This document shows positions 16,002 to 27,075 of a DNA stretch of 64,000 nt, piece by piece; position 1 is the stretch's first letter; every line of letters starts with the position of its first letter. The translations under genes were made by a program, and so were the position numbers. The stretch comes from Microbacterium sp. LWH3-1.2 (GTDB lineage Bacteria > Actinomycetota > Actinomycetes > Actinomycetales > Microbacteriaceae), in contig NZ_JBEGIK010000001.1 in assembly GCF_040675855.1 (NCBI RefSeq), positions 1,178,001-1,242,000 of the forward strand, given 5' to 3'. The notes below the pieces were generated by a model that saw only the letters and a list, made by a program, of their open reading frames with translations, did not search any database and had not been told where the DNA came from.

Positions 16002-17411
16002 GTGCAGCCCGAAAACGCCACTGATCAGGCCGTGTCCGACGACACCTCCGTGGACTGCGGGTGCGCTCCATCCGCCCGTGAGCAGCGGCGGCTCTGGCCG
16101 TCGATGAACCGGCGCACGGCGCTCGGGCTCGGCATCCTCGGTGTCGCGGTGCTCGGCGCCGCCGGCGGAACGCTCGGCCCGCGCGTCGCTCCCGCGTTCG
16201 CCGCCGACTACCCGTCGTGGGACGACGTCGTCGCCGCGAAGAACAACGAGACGGCCAAAGCCGCCGAGATCACGAAGATCCAGCAGCTGATCGCGGGGCT
16301 CGAGGCCGACGTCGCCGCGAAGCAGCAGGTCGCGCAGCAGCTCGCCGACGAGTTCTACGTGGCTCAGCAGGCGTACTTCGACGCGGCTCTGCGAGCGGAC
16401 CAGCTGCAGCAGCAGGCCGACGAGCAGGCCGGAGCCGCGCTGGAGGCCGCGAACAAGGCCGGCCGGGTCGCGGCGCAGCTCTATCGCAACGGGGGCGACG
16501 ACACGTCGCTGGAGCTCTTCTTCGCGGGCTCGGCCGCGGGCGCCGACGACCTGCTGGCGCGACTGGGCACGATGGACAAGCTCGTCCAGCGCAACCAGGA
16601 CGTGTACGCGCAGGCCGTCACCGCACGCGACTCGGCGCAGAGCCTGAGCGACCAGGCAGCCGTGCAGCGCGCCGAGCGCGACCGGCTGCAGAAGATTGCC
16701 GAAGAGAAGATGGTCGCCGCGCAGAAGGCCGCCGACGAGGCGCAGGCCGCGCTCGACGCGCAGAACGCGAAGCGCGGCGAACTCGAGGCACAGCTCGCGG
16801 CCCTGCAGGACGCGACGGCGAAGACCATCGCGGACTACCAAGAGGGTGAGCGCCTCCGCAAGGAGGAAGAGGAGCGACAGCGGCAGGCCGCGGCGGCAGC
16901 AGCGCGCGCCGAGGCGGAGCGCCTCGCCCAGCAGAACCAGGGCGGTGGCGGTGGCGGTGGAGGCGGCAGTGGCGGCGGAGGAGCCGTCGTCGGCTCGGGC
17001 TGGGCGCGACCCTCGTCCGGCTGGCGCAGCTCCGGCTACGGCCCCCGCACCGTGCAGTGCGGCAACAGCTACTGCTCCAGCGGCTTCCACTACGGCGTCG
17101 ACCTCGCGGCCGGCTGCAGTTCGGGGATCTACGCCGCATCGGCGGGTCGCGTCGTCTACGCCGGCTGGAACGGCGGCTACGGCAATTACATCAAGATCGA
17201 CCACGGCGGCGGCATCGGCACCGGCTACGGCCACATCCGCTCGGGCGGCATCTTCGTCGGCGTCGGGCAGTGGGTGAACGCCGGCCAGCTCATCGCGAGC
17301 GAGGGCAACACCGGCAACTCGTTCGGCTGCCACCTGCACTTCGAGACCTACGTCAACGGCGGCACGACGAATCCCATCAACTTCATGGCGGAGCGCGGCA
17401 TCTCGGTCTGA
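16002..17411 (+). CDS. Secreted M23-family peptidoglycan endopeptidase with coiled coil
   Basis: A 469-residue cell-wall hydrolase. GTG at 16002 is chosen over a TTG at 15978 because a GGAGGGA RBS lies just upstream. After about 40 cytoplasmic residues comes a signal or membrane segment (LGLGILGVAVLGAAGG) with likely cleavage after AFA. A long Ala/Gln/Glu-rich coiled coil (about 70-310) precedes a Gly/Ser linker of about 16 residues and the C-terminal M23 domain. Zinc ligands are seen as His363 and Asp367 (HYGVD) and HLH (444-446). The layout resembles EnvC/NlpD and RipA-like division hydrolases, so a role in cell separation is likely. A 30-bp palindromic terminator follows. Confidence 0.9.
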   Translation: MQPENATDQAVSDDTSVDCGCAPSAREQRRLWPSMNRRTALGLGILGVAVLGAAGGTLGPRVAPAFAADYPSWDDVVAAKNNETAKAAEITKIQQLIAGLEADVAAKQQVAQQLADEFYVAQQAYFDAALRADQLQQQADEQAGAALEAANKAGRVAAQLYRNGGDDTSLELFFAGSAAGADDLLARLGTMDKLVQRNQDVYAQAVTARDSAQSLSDQAAVQRAERDRLQKIAEEKMVAAQKAADEAQAALDAQNAKRGELEAQLAALQDATAKTIADYQEGERLRKEEEERQRQAAAAAARAEAERLAQQNQGGGGGGGGGSGGGGAVVGSGWARPSSGWRSSGYGPRTVQCGNSYCSSGFHYGVDLAAGCSSGIYAASAGRVVYAGWNGGYGNYIKIDHGGGIGTGYGHIRSGGIFVGVGQWVNAGQLIASEGNTGNSFGCHLHFETYVNGGTTNPINFMAERGISV

Positions 17412-17433
17412 CCGACAACACGCCTGAAACGAC

Positions 17434-17463
17434 GAGAACCGGATGCCGCGGCATCCGGTTCTC
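17434..17463. terminator. Perfect 30-bp palindromic terminator
   Basis: The whole segment equals its own reverse complement and has the core GGATGCCGCGGCATCC. It lies between the convergent M23 and pyrophosphatase genes and can act for both. The same core recurs in the terminator at 41748-41777. Confidence 0.75.
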
Positions 17464-17478
17464 GCATGAGAAGACAGG

Positions 17479-18012
17479 TCAGAGCGTGCTGGGGGCGACG
17501 CCCTCACCCTGCGTGCGGGTCTCGGCGTCGTGCTCCTTGAAGCGGTCGAAGGCCTCGCCGACCAGTCGCTCGGCCTCGGCGGCGTTCGCCCACTCGTCGA
17601 CCTTGACCCACTTGTTGGGCTCGAGGTCCTTGTAGTGCTCGAAGAAGTGCGCGATCTCCTTCTGCAGGTATTCGGAGATGTCGCCGACGTCCTGGATGTG
17701 GGCCCACCGCGGGTCCTTGGCGAGCACCGCGACGACCTTGTCGTCGCCGCCGGCCTCGTCGCTCATCTTGAGCACGCCGACGGGACGCACGCTCGCGAGG
17801 ATGCCGGGCGCCAGGTCGACGTCGAGGATCACCAGAACGTCGAGCGGGTCGCCGTCCTCACCGAGGGTGTTCTCGAAGAACCCGTAGTTGGTGGGGTAGC
17901 CCATGGGCGTGTAGAGGATGCGGTCGAGGAACACGCGGCCCGTGCCGTGGTCGACCTCGTACTTCACGCGGCTGCCGCGCGGGATCTCGATGACGGCGTC
18001 GTACGCGCCCAT
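17479..18012 (-). CDS. ppa: Inorganic pyrophosphatase
   Basis: A 177-residue family I soluble pyrophosphatase hydrolysing PPi from biosynthesis. ATG at 18012 gives [21 protein letters not shown], the canonical start, and is preceded by AGGAGC. The metal-binding signature is GDPLDVLV, and Lys/Arg/Tyr active-site residues lie in YPTNYGF and KDPRW. The C-terminus is a short Thr/Gly-rich tail. It faces tilS divergently and converges with the M23 peptidase gene. Confidence 0.97.
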   Translation of the reverse strand: MGAYDAVIEIPRGSRVKYEVDHGTGRVFLDRILYTPMGYPTNYGFFENTLGEDGDPLDVLVILDVDLAPGILASVRPVGVLKMSDEAGGDDKVVAVLAKDPRWAHIQDVGDISEYLQKEIAHFFEHYKDLEPNKWVKVDEWANAAEAERLVGEAFDRFKEHDAETRTQGEGVAPSTL

Positions 18013-18073
18013 AGTGGTGCTCCTTCGAAGACTGTGGATTGCCGCGACCAGCCTAGTCGCGGCACGTCGCGGG

Positions 18074-18079
18074 TACGGT
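18074..18079 (+). promoter_or_regulatory. Leaderless -10 box of tilS
   Basis: TACGGT ends 6 nt before the GTG at 18086, the spacing of leaderless actinobacterial promoters. It supports that start. Confidence 0.55.
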
Positions 18080-18085
18080 GGGCTG

Positions 18086-19084
18086 GTGGAGGAGCGCAGA
18101 CCCGGACTCGACCCCGCCGTCGCCGAGGTGCGGCTCGCGGTGCGCCGGGTCCTCACCGGTCTCGAACCCGGCACGACCGTACTCGTCGCGCTGTCAGGCG
18201 GTGCCGACTCCCTCGCCCTGGCAGCCGCAATGGCGTTCGAAGCCCCGAAGCTCGGTCTCCGCGCGGCATCGCTCACCGTCGACCACGGCCTCCAGGACGG
18301 ATCGACGGATGCTGCCACCTCCGCGGCGGCGAAGGCCGAGGCCCTCGGGCTCGATGCCCGCGTCGTGCGCGTCGCGGTCGGGGTCGCGGGCGGTCCCGAG
18401 GCCGCAGCGCGCGGCGCGCGCTACCGCGCCCTCGCCGATGGTGCCAGGGCCGTCGGCGCGGCCGCCATCCTCACCGGCCACACGCTGGACGACCAGGCGG
18501 AGACGGTGCTGCTCGGCCTGGCCCGCGGCGCGGGGGCCGCCAGCCTGCAGGGCATGGCCGAGGCATCCGTCGTCGACGAGATCGCCCTCGTGCGTCCGCT
18601 GCTCGGCGTGCGCCGCGCCACCACTCTGGCCGCGTGCGCGGCCGAAGGCCTCGAGCCGTGGCACGACCCCCACAACGCCGACCCGCGCTTCGCGCGCGCG
18701 CGTGTGCGCGCTGCCGTGCTGCCGGTCCTGGAGTCCGAGCTCGGGCCGGGAATCGCCGAGGCGCTCGCGCGCACCGCGGCGCAGCTGCGCGAGGACGCCG
18801 AGGCCTTCGACGAGATGATCGACGAGACGATCGAAGACATCGTCGAGCACGCCGAGGCCGGCATCTCGGTGTCGGTGGCCGCGCTCGCCGCAAATCCGGC
18901 GGCCCTGCGAAACCGCATCATCCGGCACGTGGTGGCGAGCGAGTTCCACGAGAGCCTCACGCGGATGCAGACGCTCGAGGTGGCGCGCCTGGTCACGGAC
19001 TGGGCGGGTCAGGGGCCGATCGACCTGCCCGGATGCCGCGCCCGCCGGATCGGCGGACGGATCGAGTTCTCGGCCCGCGTCTGA
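18086..19084 (+). CDS. tilS: tRNA(Ile)-lysidine synthase
   Basis: A 332-residue PP-loop ATPase that attaches lysine to C34 of the CAT-anticodon tRNA-Ile, changing codon reading from AUG to AUA. The PP-loop SGGADS is at residues 37-42. DHGLQ and the [12 protein letters not shown] motif follow. The protein has the short actinobacterial form with little of the C-terminal tRNA-binding extension. The GTG start is supported by a leaderless -10 box. It begins the conserved tilS-hpt-ftsH order, and hpt starts 14 nt after its stop. Confidence 0.93.
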   Translation: MEERRPGLDPAVAEVRLAVRRVLTGLEPGTTVLVALSGGADSLALAAAMAFEAPKLGLRAASLTVDHGLQDGSTDAATSAAAKAEALGLDARVVRVAVGVAGGPEAAARGARYRALADGARAVGAAAILTGHTLDDQAETVLLGLARGAGAASLQGMAEASVVDEIALVRPLLGVRRATTLAACAAEGLEPWHDPHNADPRFARARVRAAVLPVLESELGPGIAEALARTAAQLREDAEAFDEMIDETIEDIVEHAEAGISVSVAALAANPAALRNRIIRHVVASEFHESLTRMQTLEVARLVTDWAGQGPIDLPGCRARRIGGRIEFSARV

Positions 19085-19085
19085 A

Positions 19086-19091
19086 TAGACT
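19086..19091 (+). promoter_or_regulatory. Leaderless -10 box of hpt
   Basis: TAGACT ends 7 nt before the ATG at 19099, so hpt likely has its own leaderless transcript in addition to read-through from tilS. Confidence 0.5.
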
Positions 19092-19098
19092 CTTCTCC

Positions 19099-19650
19099 AT
19101 GCGCGCGGCCGACGTCTCCAGCGACATCACCGAAGTCCTCGTCACCGAGGAGGAGATCCGAGCCAAGCTCGATGAGATCGCGGCGCAGGTCGCAGACGAC
19201 TACGCGGACGAAGACCTTCTGCTGGTCGGCGTGCTCAAGGGCGCGGTCATGGTCATGGCCGACTTCTCGCGCGCGCTCGAGAAGCACGTCACGATGGACT
19301 GGATGGCCGTCTCGTCGTACGGCGCCGGCACGAAGTCCAGCGGTGTCGTGCAGATCCGCAAGGACCTCGACACCGACATCCTCGGCAAGCACGTGCTGAT
19401 CGTCGAGGACATCATCGACTCGGGCCTCACCCTCAGCTGGCTGCTGGACAACTTCGCGGCCCGCGGGGCGGCATCCGTCGAGGTCTTCGCGCTGCTGCGC
19501 AAGCCCGAGGCCGCCAAGGTCGAGGTGCGCTGCCGGTACGTCGGCTTCGACATCCCCACGGAGTTCGTCGTCGGCTACGGCCTCGACTACGCCGAGAAGT
19601 ACCGCAACCTGCGCGACGTCGCCGTGCTCGCGCCCCACGTCTACAGCTGA
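19099..19650 (+). CDS. hpt: Hypoxanthine phosphoribosyltransferase
   Basis: A 183-residue purine-salvage enzyme converting hypoxanthine or guanine plus PRPP into IMP or GMP. The PRPP loop VEDIIDSG occupies residues 102-109, and the catalytic flexible-loop region SSYGAGTKSSG precedes it. GFDIPTEFVVGYGLDYAEKYRN near the C-terminus is the purine-binding region with the conserved Asp. The gene lies between tilS and ftsH as in most actinobacteria. Confidence 0.96.
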   Translation: MRAADVSSDITEVLVTEEEIRAKLDEIAAQVADDYADEDLLLVGVLKGAVMVMADFSRALEKHVTMDWMAVSSYGAGTKSSGVVQIRKDLDTDILGKHVLIVEDIIDSGLTLSWLLDNFAARGAASVEVFALLRKPEAAKVEVRCRYVGFDIPTEFVVGYGLDYAEKYRNLRDVAVLAPHVYS

Positions 19651-19798
19651 GCTGCGCACCCGGCGGACTGTGATTACGCCCGGGGCGAATGCACAGACGG
19701 CGCTGAGGAATCGCGCGATACCCTGATTCAACCGCCGACGGGGGTTTTCCCGTCCGCGGCGGCACGTCGACGAAAGGGGTCGGGCTCGCGCCCGCGCC

Positions 19799-21808
<2,010 letters not shown>

Positions 21809-21817
21809 GCTCGGCCT

Positions 21818-22408
21818 ATGGCCGTCGATCGTGAGCGCGTCGCCGCGCTCGTGCGCGAACTGCTCGAGGCGATCGGCGAAGACCCCGAGCGCCCCGGACT
21901 GAAGCAGACGCCCGAGCGCGTCGCCGACGCCTATGCCGAGTTCTTCGCGGGAGTGGGGACGGATGCCTCTGCCCCGCTCGCGCACACCATCTCGGTGTCG
22001 CGCGGGCCGGCGCCCGACACGCTGCCGTCGGGAGCGGTGATCCTGCGCGACATCATCTTCCGCTCGGTGTGCGAGCATCACCTCCTGCCTTTCCGCGGGC
22101 ACGCGCACCTCGCCTACCTCCCCGGGGAGCAGGTCGTCGGACTCGGCGCGCTGCCGAAGGTCGTCGACATCCTGTCGTCGCGTCCCCAGGTGCAGGAGCG
22201 CCTGGGCGAGCAGATCGCCGACGTGATCGCCGGATCCCTCGACGCGCGTGGCGTGCTGGTCGTGCTCGACGCGTCGCACGAGTGCGTCACGATGCGGGGC
22301 GGACGCCAGCCGGATGCCTCGACCGTGACGATCGCGGCGCGCGGCGAGCTCGCCGACCCCGCCGCGCGGGCCGAGCTCGTCGCCCTGATCGGAGCTGGTC
22401 GCGGATGA
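21818..22408 (+). CDS. folE: GTP cyclohydrolase I
   Basis: A 196-residue enzyme that opens GTP to dihydroneopterin triphosphate, the first step of folate synthesis. Zinc ligands are in SVCEHHLLPF (Cys and His) and SHECVTMRG (Cys). The PGEQVVGLGALPKVVDI stretch is the family signature. It heads the fol operon, and its stop overlaps the folP ATG by 4 nt (ATGA). Confidence 0.97.
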   Translation: MAVDRERVAALVRELLEAIGEDPERPGLKQTPERVADAYAEFFAGVGTDASAPLAHTISVSRGPAPDTLPSGAVILRDIIFRSVCEHHLLPFRGHAHLAYLPGEQVVGLGALPKVVDILSSRPQVQERLGEQIADVIAGSLDARGVLVVLDASHECVTMRGGRQPDASTVTIAARGELADPAARAELVALIGAGRG

Positions 22409-23232
22409 CCCTCATCATGGGCGTCGTCAACGTGACGCCCGATTCCTTCAGCGACGGCGGGCGCTACGTGGATGCCGACGCCGCCGTCGCCCACGGGCTC
22501 CAGCTGCGCGCGCAGGGCGCCGACATCCTCGACGTCGGCGGCGAGTCCACGCGGCCGGGTGCGGAGCGCGTGAGCCCCGAGGTCGAGCAGGAGCGGGTGC
22601 TCCCGGTGGTGCGGGCGTTGGCGGAAGCCGGCGTCGTGGTCAGCATCGACACGATGAACGCCTCGACCGCCGCCGCGGCCGTCGAGGCGGGCGCGCGGAT
22701 CGTGAACGACGTCTCGGGCGGCATGGCGGATCCCGCGATGCTGGCGACCGTCGCCTCCGCCGCCGCGGACGTGGTGCTGCAGCACTGGCGCGGCCACTCC
22801 GCCGACATGTACGCGAGCGCCGTGTACGACGATGTCGTCGCCGACGTGGTCGGCGAGCTCGCCGCCCGCATCGAGGCGGCCGCGGCGGCGGGCATCGATC
22901 CCTCGCGGGTGATCGTCGACCCCGGCATCGGCTTCGGCAAACGCGGCGAGCAGAACTGGGAGACGCTGCGAGGGCTCGACCGCTTCGTCGAGATGGGTCA
23001 GCGCGTGCTGATCGGCACGAGCCGCAAGCGGTTCCTCGCCGAGGCGCTCGCGGAGGACCCCGCCGATGCCTCAGAGGCCCGGCGGGACCTCGCCACCGCG
23101 GTGACGAGCGCCCTTGCGGCACAGGCGGGGGTCTGGGCGGTGCGCGTCCACGATGTCGCCGCCACGCGAGATGCTCTGGTGGTCGCCGGACGCTGGGCGG
23201 GCGCGGACGGATCAGACGGCCGGGAGGGCTGA
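22405..23232 (+). CDS. folP: Dihydropteroate synthase
   Basis: A 275-residue TIM-barrel enzyme condensing 6-hydroxymethyl-dihydropterin pyrophosphate with p-aminobenzoate; the sulfonamide target. Signatures are MGVVNVTPDSFSDGG near the N-terminus and DVGGESTRPGA for pterin-pyrophosphate binding. DPGIGFGKRGEQN and GTSRKRFL follow in the usual order. The start overlaps folE by ATGA and the stop overlaps folB by one base. Confidence 0.97.
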   Translation: MTLIMGVVNVTPDSFSDGGRYVDADAAVAHGLQLRAQGADILDVGGESTRPGAERVSPEVEQERVLPVVRALAEAGVVVSIDTMNASTAAAAVEAGARIVNDVSGGMADPAMLATVASAAADVVLQHWRGHSADMYASAVYDDVVADVVGELAARIEAAAAAGIDPSRVIVDPGIGFGKRGEQNWETLRGLDRFVEMGQRVLIGTSRKRFLAEALAEDPADASEARRDLATAVTSALAAQAGVWAVRVHDVAATRDALVVAGRWAGADGSDGREG

Positions 23233-23627
23233 TGGACTTCATCGACGAGATCACGCTCATGGGCGTGCGCGCCTACGGATACCACGGGGTGTTCGAGGAC
23301 GAGCGGCGTGAGGGCCAGGAGTTCGTCGTCGACGTGACTCTGTCCCTCAGCACCGCGGAGGCTGCCGAGACCGACGACGTCGGCGACACCGTGCACTACG
23401 GCGAGGTCGCCGAGCGCATCGTCGAACTCGTCGGCGGTGAGCCGCTGAACCTCATCGAGGGCGTCGCGGCGCGCATCGCCGACGATCTCCTCTCGTACGA
23501 CCTCGTGCGGATGGTCGCGGTCACCGTGCACAAGCCCCGGGCCCCGATCGCGGTCCCGTTCTCCGACGTGTCGGTGACGATCCGCCGCGGCCGCCCCGTG
23601 GACCCGGCGTGGGCGGTGGGCTCGTGA
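23232..23627 (+). CDS. folB: Dihydroneopterin aldolase
   Basis: A 131-residue enzyme releasing 6-hydroxymethyl-dihydropterin and glycolaldehyde. The N-terminal ITLMGVRAYGYHGVFEDERREGQEF with the pterin-binding Glu, and VTVHKPRAPI near the C-terminus with the active-site Lys, are the family hallmarks. It overlaps folP by one base and folK by four. Confidence 0.95.
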   Translation: MDFIDEITLMGVRAYGYHGVFEDERREGQEFVVDVTLSLSTAEAAETDDVGDTVHYGEVAERIVELVGGEPLNLIEGVAARIADDLLSYDLVRMVAVTVHKPRAPIAVPFSDVSVTIRRGRPVDPAWAVGS

Positions 23628-24181
23628 ACCGCCGTCTCGCGCAGGGCTTCGACGGCGACGTCGAGCGTCACCCGCGTACAGCGGTCGAAGCCGTCGTCGC
23701 GCTCGGCGCCAACCTCGGCGATCGCGCCGAAACGATGGCGGCCGCGATCAAAGACCTCGCGCGGGTGCCTCTCGTCGACGCGGTGCGGGTCTCGGAGCCG
23801 ATCGAGTCGGTCGCTCTGAAGCCGGAAGGACCGGATGCCTCGGCCCCGGCGTACCTGAACGCCGTCGCCATCCTCACCACGCGCCTGGCGCCGTCGGTGC
23901 TGCTCGGCTACCTCCATGCCATCGAGCAACGGTATGGCCGGGTGCGGTCGACCACGCGCTCCGCGCGCGAAGGAGGCTGGGAGGACCGCACGCTCGACCT
24001 CGACCTCATCGCCTACGACGCCGTCGTCAGCGACGATCCGCGGCTTCTCCTCCCGCACCCGCGCGCGGCGGAGCGGGACTTCGTGCTGGGTCCATGGCTG
24101 ACGGTCGACCCCGACGCCGTGATCCCCGGCGTCGGCCGGGTTGACGAGGCGCTGCGCCGGCTGCGGTCGGAGACCCGATGA
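23624..24181 (+). CDS. folK: 2-amino-4-hydroxy-6-hydroxymethyldihydropteridine pyrophosphokinase
   Basis: A 185-residue HPPK that transfers pyrophosphate from ATP to the pterin. GTG at 23624 gives a 4-nt overlap with folB. ALGANLGDRAETM is the N-terminal glycine motif, and the signature DRTLDLDLIAYD with LLPHPRAAERDFVL carries the magnesium-binding Asp pair. About 22 residues precede the usual start region (VEAVVALGAN), so a somewhat later start is possible, but no better RBS is visible. Confidence 0.94.
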   Translation: MNRRLAQGFDGDVERHPRTAVEAVVALGANLGDRAETMAAAIKDLARVPLVDAVRVSEPIESVALKPEGPDASAPAYLNAVAILTTRLAPSVLLGYLHAIEQRYGRVRSTTRSAREGGWEDRTLDLDLIAYDAVVSDDPRLLLPHPRAAERDFVLGPWLTVDPDAVIPGVGRVDEALRRLRSETR

Positions 24182-24645
24182 AGCGCACGGGTGCGGGGGT
24201 GCTGATCATCGCGGCCATCCTCGGGGTCGCGGCGGGGTTCCTCGTGGATCAGCTGCTGACCTCGGCAGGGCGACCCACGTTCACGCCCGCGGTGACGCTG
24301 CCGATCCTTCTCGTGCTGCTGGGCGCGGTCGTAGTCGGACTCGCGATCCCGATCCGCCGGGCCACCCGCGGCACATCGAAGGCGAAGGTCGATCCGTTCC
24401 GCGCGGTGCGCATCGCGATGCTCGCCAAGGCGTCGAGCATCGTCGGCGCCGCGATCGGCGGACTGGGTGCGGGGCTGTGGATCTTCCTCGCGACCCGACC
24501 GGTCACGCCCTCGCTAGGCTCGTTGGGGACGGTCATCGCGACGACCGTGTGCGGCGCCCTGCTGGTCGCCGCGGGTCTGGTCGCGGAGCACCTGTGCACC
24601 ATCCGGAAGGACGACGATGACGAACAGCCCGGAGGCGATGCCTGA
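24178..24645 (+). CDS. DUF3180 membrane protein
   Basis: A 155-residue actinobacterial membrane protein of unknown function. Four hydrophobic helices are visible: LIIAAILGVAAGFL, LPILLVLLGAVVVGLAI, an Ala/Gly-rich third, and VIATTVCGALLVAAGLVAE. The segment FRAVRIAMLAKASSIVGA between helices 2 and 3 is the conserved family core. The tail is Asp-rich. It overlaps folK by ATGA, and this position after folK is conserved in the phylum. Confidence 0.88.
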   Translation: MKRTGAGVLIIAAILGVAAGFLVDQLLTSAGRPTFTPAVTLPILLVLLGAVVVGLAIPIRRATRGTSKAKVDPFRAVRIAMLAKASSIVGAAIGGLGAGLWIFLATRPVTPSLGSLGTVIATTVCGALLVAAGLVAEHLCTIRKDDDDEQPGGDA

Positions 24646-25258
24646 TGGGGCTTCGCCCCACACCCCCGGCGCTACCGCGAGCCACCCGGACTCGAACCGC
24701 GAATCCACAGCCACCGACGCGGCGGCTGTCTCCGACGCCGCCCCGGGGTTCGAGCGGTTGGTCGAGCCGCGGTCCGCGAACCGCCTCGCCCTCGAGAGCG
24801 GGGTGTGGCACCAGATCTCGCCGAAGTACGTGACCGTGCAGTTCATCTCGACGGGGTCGTTCCTCCTCGTCGTCATCGCGGCCACACTCGTGCTCACGCT
24901 GCTCATGCACCAGCTGTGGGCGTGGATCCCCGGCGGGATCATGACGGTGATCCTCGCGTGGACGCTCGCCATCCTTCCCCGGCAGGCGCGCGCGATCGGG
25001 TACCAGATGCGCGACGACGACCTCGTCTTCCGCCGCGGGATCCTGTGGCAGCGCTTCGTCGCCGTTCCTTACGGTCGCATGCAGCTCATCGACATCACGC
25101 ACGGCCCGCTCGACCGCGGCTTCGGCATCGCGCAGCTCAAGTTCGTGACCGCCGCCGCCGCGACCGGCGTGGTGATCCCCGGCCTCGCCCAGTCCACCGC
25201 GGAGACGCTCCGCGACCACCTCGTCGAGGTCGCCGAGAGCCGGCGCACGGGGCTATGA
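24617..25258 (+). CDS. PH domain-containing membrane protein (YdbS-like)
   Basis: A 213-residue protein. A disordered N-terminal 55 residues lead to two membrane helices (FLLVVIAATLVLTLLMHQLWAWIPGGIMTVILAWTLAI), then a bacterial PH-like domain (bPH_2, formerly DUF304) with RGILWQRFVAVPYGRMQLIDI. ATG at 24617 has GGAAGG 7 nt upstream but overlaps the DUF3180 gene by 29 nt, an unusually long overlap. Its family partner is the larger three-PH protein directly downstream (4-nt overlap). Such pairs are of unknown function, possibly membrane-stress or lipid-related. Confidence 0.88.
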   Translation: MTNSPEAMPDGASPHTPGATASHPDSNRESTATDAAAVSDAAPGFERLVEPRSANRLALESGVWHQISPKYVTVQFISTGSFLLVVIAATLVLTLLMHQLWAWIPGGIMTVILAWTLAILPRQARAIGYQMRDDDLVFRRGILWQRFVAVPYGRMQLIDITHGPLDRGFGIAQLKFVTAAAATGVVIPGLAQSTAETLRDHLVEVAESRRTGL

Positions 25259-27075
25259 GCGATCCGCTTCCGCCGTCGGAACCGGCGCCCGCGGGGCGGG
25301 GCGTACCGTCGGCCGCCGCTCCCGCCGGCGCCGGCGCGCCGCCGCCGCAGCTCGTGCGCTCGCCGCTCAGCGACGGCGAATGGCACCGCCTGCATCCGCT
25401 CACCCCGCTGCTGCGCGGCGGGCTGTTCCTCATCGTCGTCATCGGCATCGTCATCGCGAACCTGCGCGATCGCCTGCTGTACCTCTTCCTGCCATGGCTC
25501 GCGCCGGGCGTGGGAGACGAGGTGGTGGAGTGGGAGCAGGTCGGCGGCGACCCGGTCGACTTCATCATCGCGAACAACCTCTACGTGCTCGCCGGCGTCG
25601 CGGTGCTCGCTGCCCTCATCGTGCTGGTCACGGTGTTCTACACGTCGTGGCGCTTCCACACGTTCCGCATCACGGGTGACGACGTCGAGGTCCGCAGCGG
25701 CATCCTGTTCCGCACGCAGCGGCGTGCCCCGCTCGACCGCGTGCAGGGCGTCAACCTCACGCGTCCGATGATCGCGCGGCTGCTCGGCATGGCCAAGCTC
25801 GAGGTCGTGGGGGCGGGCACCGACGCCAACGTCAAGCTCGAGTACCTCTCGACCTCCAACGCCGAGGCGGTCCGCGCCGACATCCTGCGCCTCGCGTCGG
25901 GGCGCAGGCTCGCGATGTCCACGGGTCCCTCCGGCGCGGCAGCACCCCGGCAGCCCGGCCGGGTCGCCTCTCTCAGTCAGACCGTCGGTCGCGAGATCAC
26001 CGGACTCATCGAGGGGCCAGAGGCCCCGGTCGCCGAACTCGAATCGGTCGTCCACATCCCGGTCGGCCGGCTGGTGGCATCGCATGTCCTCAGCACCTCG
26101 ACGCTGGGCCTTCTGTTCGCGATCGTCGCGATCGTGATCGGCGTCAGCCAGGGCGTGACGTGGCTGCTGTTCGGGTTCGTGCCCGCGATCATCGGCTTCG
26201 GCGCGTACTGGGTGCGCTCGATCGTCCGCTCGCTGCGCTACTCGATCGCGCCGACGCCGGACGGCGTGCGCATCACGTTCGGGCTCTTCACGACGATCAC
26301 CGAGATCGTCCCGCCCGGCCGCGTGCACGCCGTCGAGGTGACGCAGGGGATCTTCTGGCGCCCCGCCGGATGGTGGACCATCCGCATCAACCGCCTCACC
26401 GGCCGCAGCGCCGCAGACAGCACGACCGATCAGTTCACGACGGTGCTGCCCGTCGGCACGGCGGCGGACGTCGAGCGGGTGCTGCGCCTTCTGCAGCCCT
26501 CGCTGTCCGAGGAGGAGCGCGCGCTCATCGTCCAGCAGGGCATCTTCGGGCCGACCGACGGCGACACCTTCACGAACACGCCGACGCGTGCGTGGTGGAT
26601 CCGACCGTTCTCCTACCGCCGCAACGGCTTCCGCCTCACCGAGGACGTGCTCCTGATGCGACGCGGCGTGGTGTGGCGCAAGCTCGTGATCCTGCCGCTC
26701 GCGCGGCTGCAGAGCCTCGGGCTGTACCAGGGGCCGCTCGACCGCGCGTCGCGCGTGACCAACGTGCGCGCGCACGTCGTGACCGGCCCGGTCTCACCTT
26801 TCCTCGCGGCGGTCGACCGCGACAGCGCGCTCGCGCTCTTCGACGACGTCGCCCGCGGGTCGGTGCGCGCCGCGCTCGCGGACCGCACCCACCGCTGGGC
26901 GGAGGACGAGACGGATGCTGCCGACTCCGTCGCGGTGACGCCCGAGTCGTACGTCCCCGCCGCCGCGGCCCCCGCGCCACCTGCCGGCGGCGCAGACGCT
27001 CACGCCGCAGCATCCGTGCCCCCTCCGCCGGTGGGTTACACGGTCGTGGCGCAGCCGGGGAAGGACCGCCGGTGA
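25255..27075 (+). CDS. Multi-PH-domain membrane protein (YdbT-like)
   Basis: A 606-residue protein. After a Pro/Ala-rich start come two membrane helices (about 60-75 and 115-130), a first bPH_2 domain (FRITGDDVEVRSGILFRTQR), another hydrophobic pair (LGLLFAIVAIVIGVSQGVTWLLFGFVPAIIGF), a second PH domain (ITFGLFTTITEIVPPGRVHAVEV), and a third (FRLTEDVLLMRRGVVWRKLVILPLARLQSL). The Ala/Pro-rich tail is low complexity. The pair with the preceding YdbS-like gene is typical. Both neighbours overlap by 4 nt, making it part of the folE-to-DUF2520 chain. Confidence 0.9.
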   Translation: MSDPLPPSEPAPAGRGVPSAAAPAGAGAPPPQLVRSPLSDGEWHRLHPLTPLLRGGLFLIVVIGIVIANLRDRLLYLFLPWLAPGVGDEVVEWEQVGGDPVDFIIANNLYVLAGVAVLAALIVLVTVFYTSWRFHTFRITGDDVEVRSGILFRTQRRAPLDRVQGVNLTRPMIARLLGMAKLEVVGAGTDANVKLEYLSTSNAEAVRADILRLASGRRLAMSTGPSGAAAPRQPGRVASLSQTVGREITGLIEGPEAPVAELESVVHIPVGRLVASHVLSTSTLGLLFAIVAIVIGVSQGVTWLLFGFVPAIIGFGAYWVRSIVRSLRYSIAPTPDGVRITFGLFTTITEIVPPGRVHAVEVTQGIFWRPAGWWTIRINRLTGRSAADSTTDQFTTVLPVGTAADVERVLRLLQPSLSEEERALIVQQGIFGPTDGDTFTNTPTRAWWIRPFSYRRNGFRLTEDVLLMRRGVVWRKLVILPLARLQSLGLYQGPLDRASRVTNVRAHVVTGPVSPFLAAVDRDSALALFDDVARGSVRAALADRTHRWAEDETDAADSVAVTPESYVPAAAAPAPPAGGADAHAAASVPPPPVGYTVVAQPGKDRR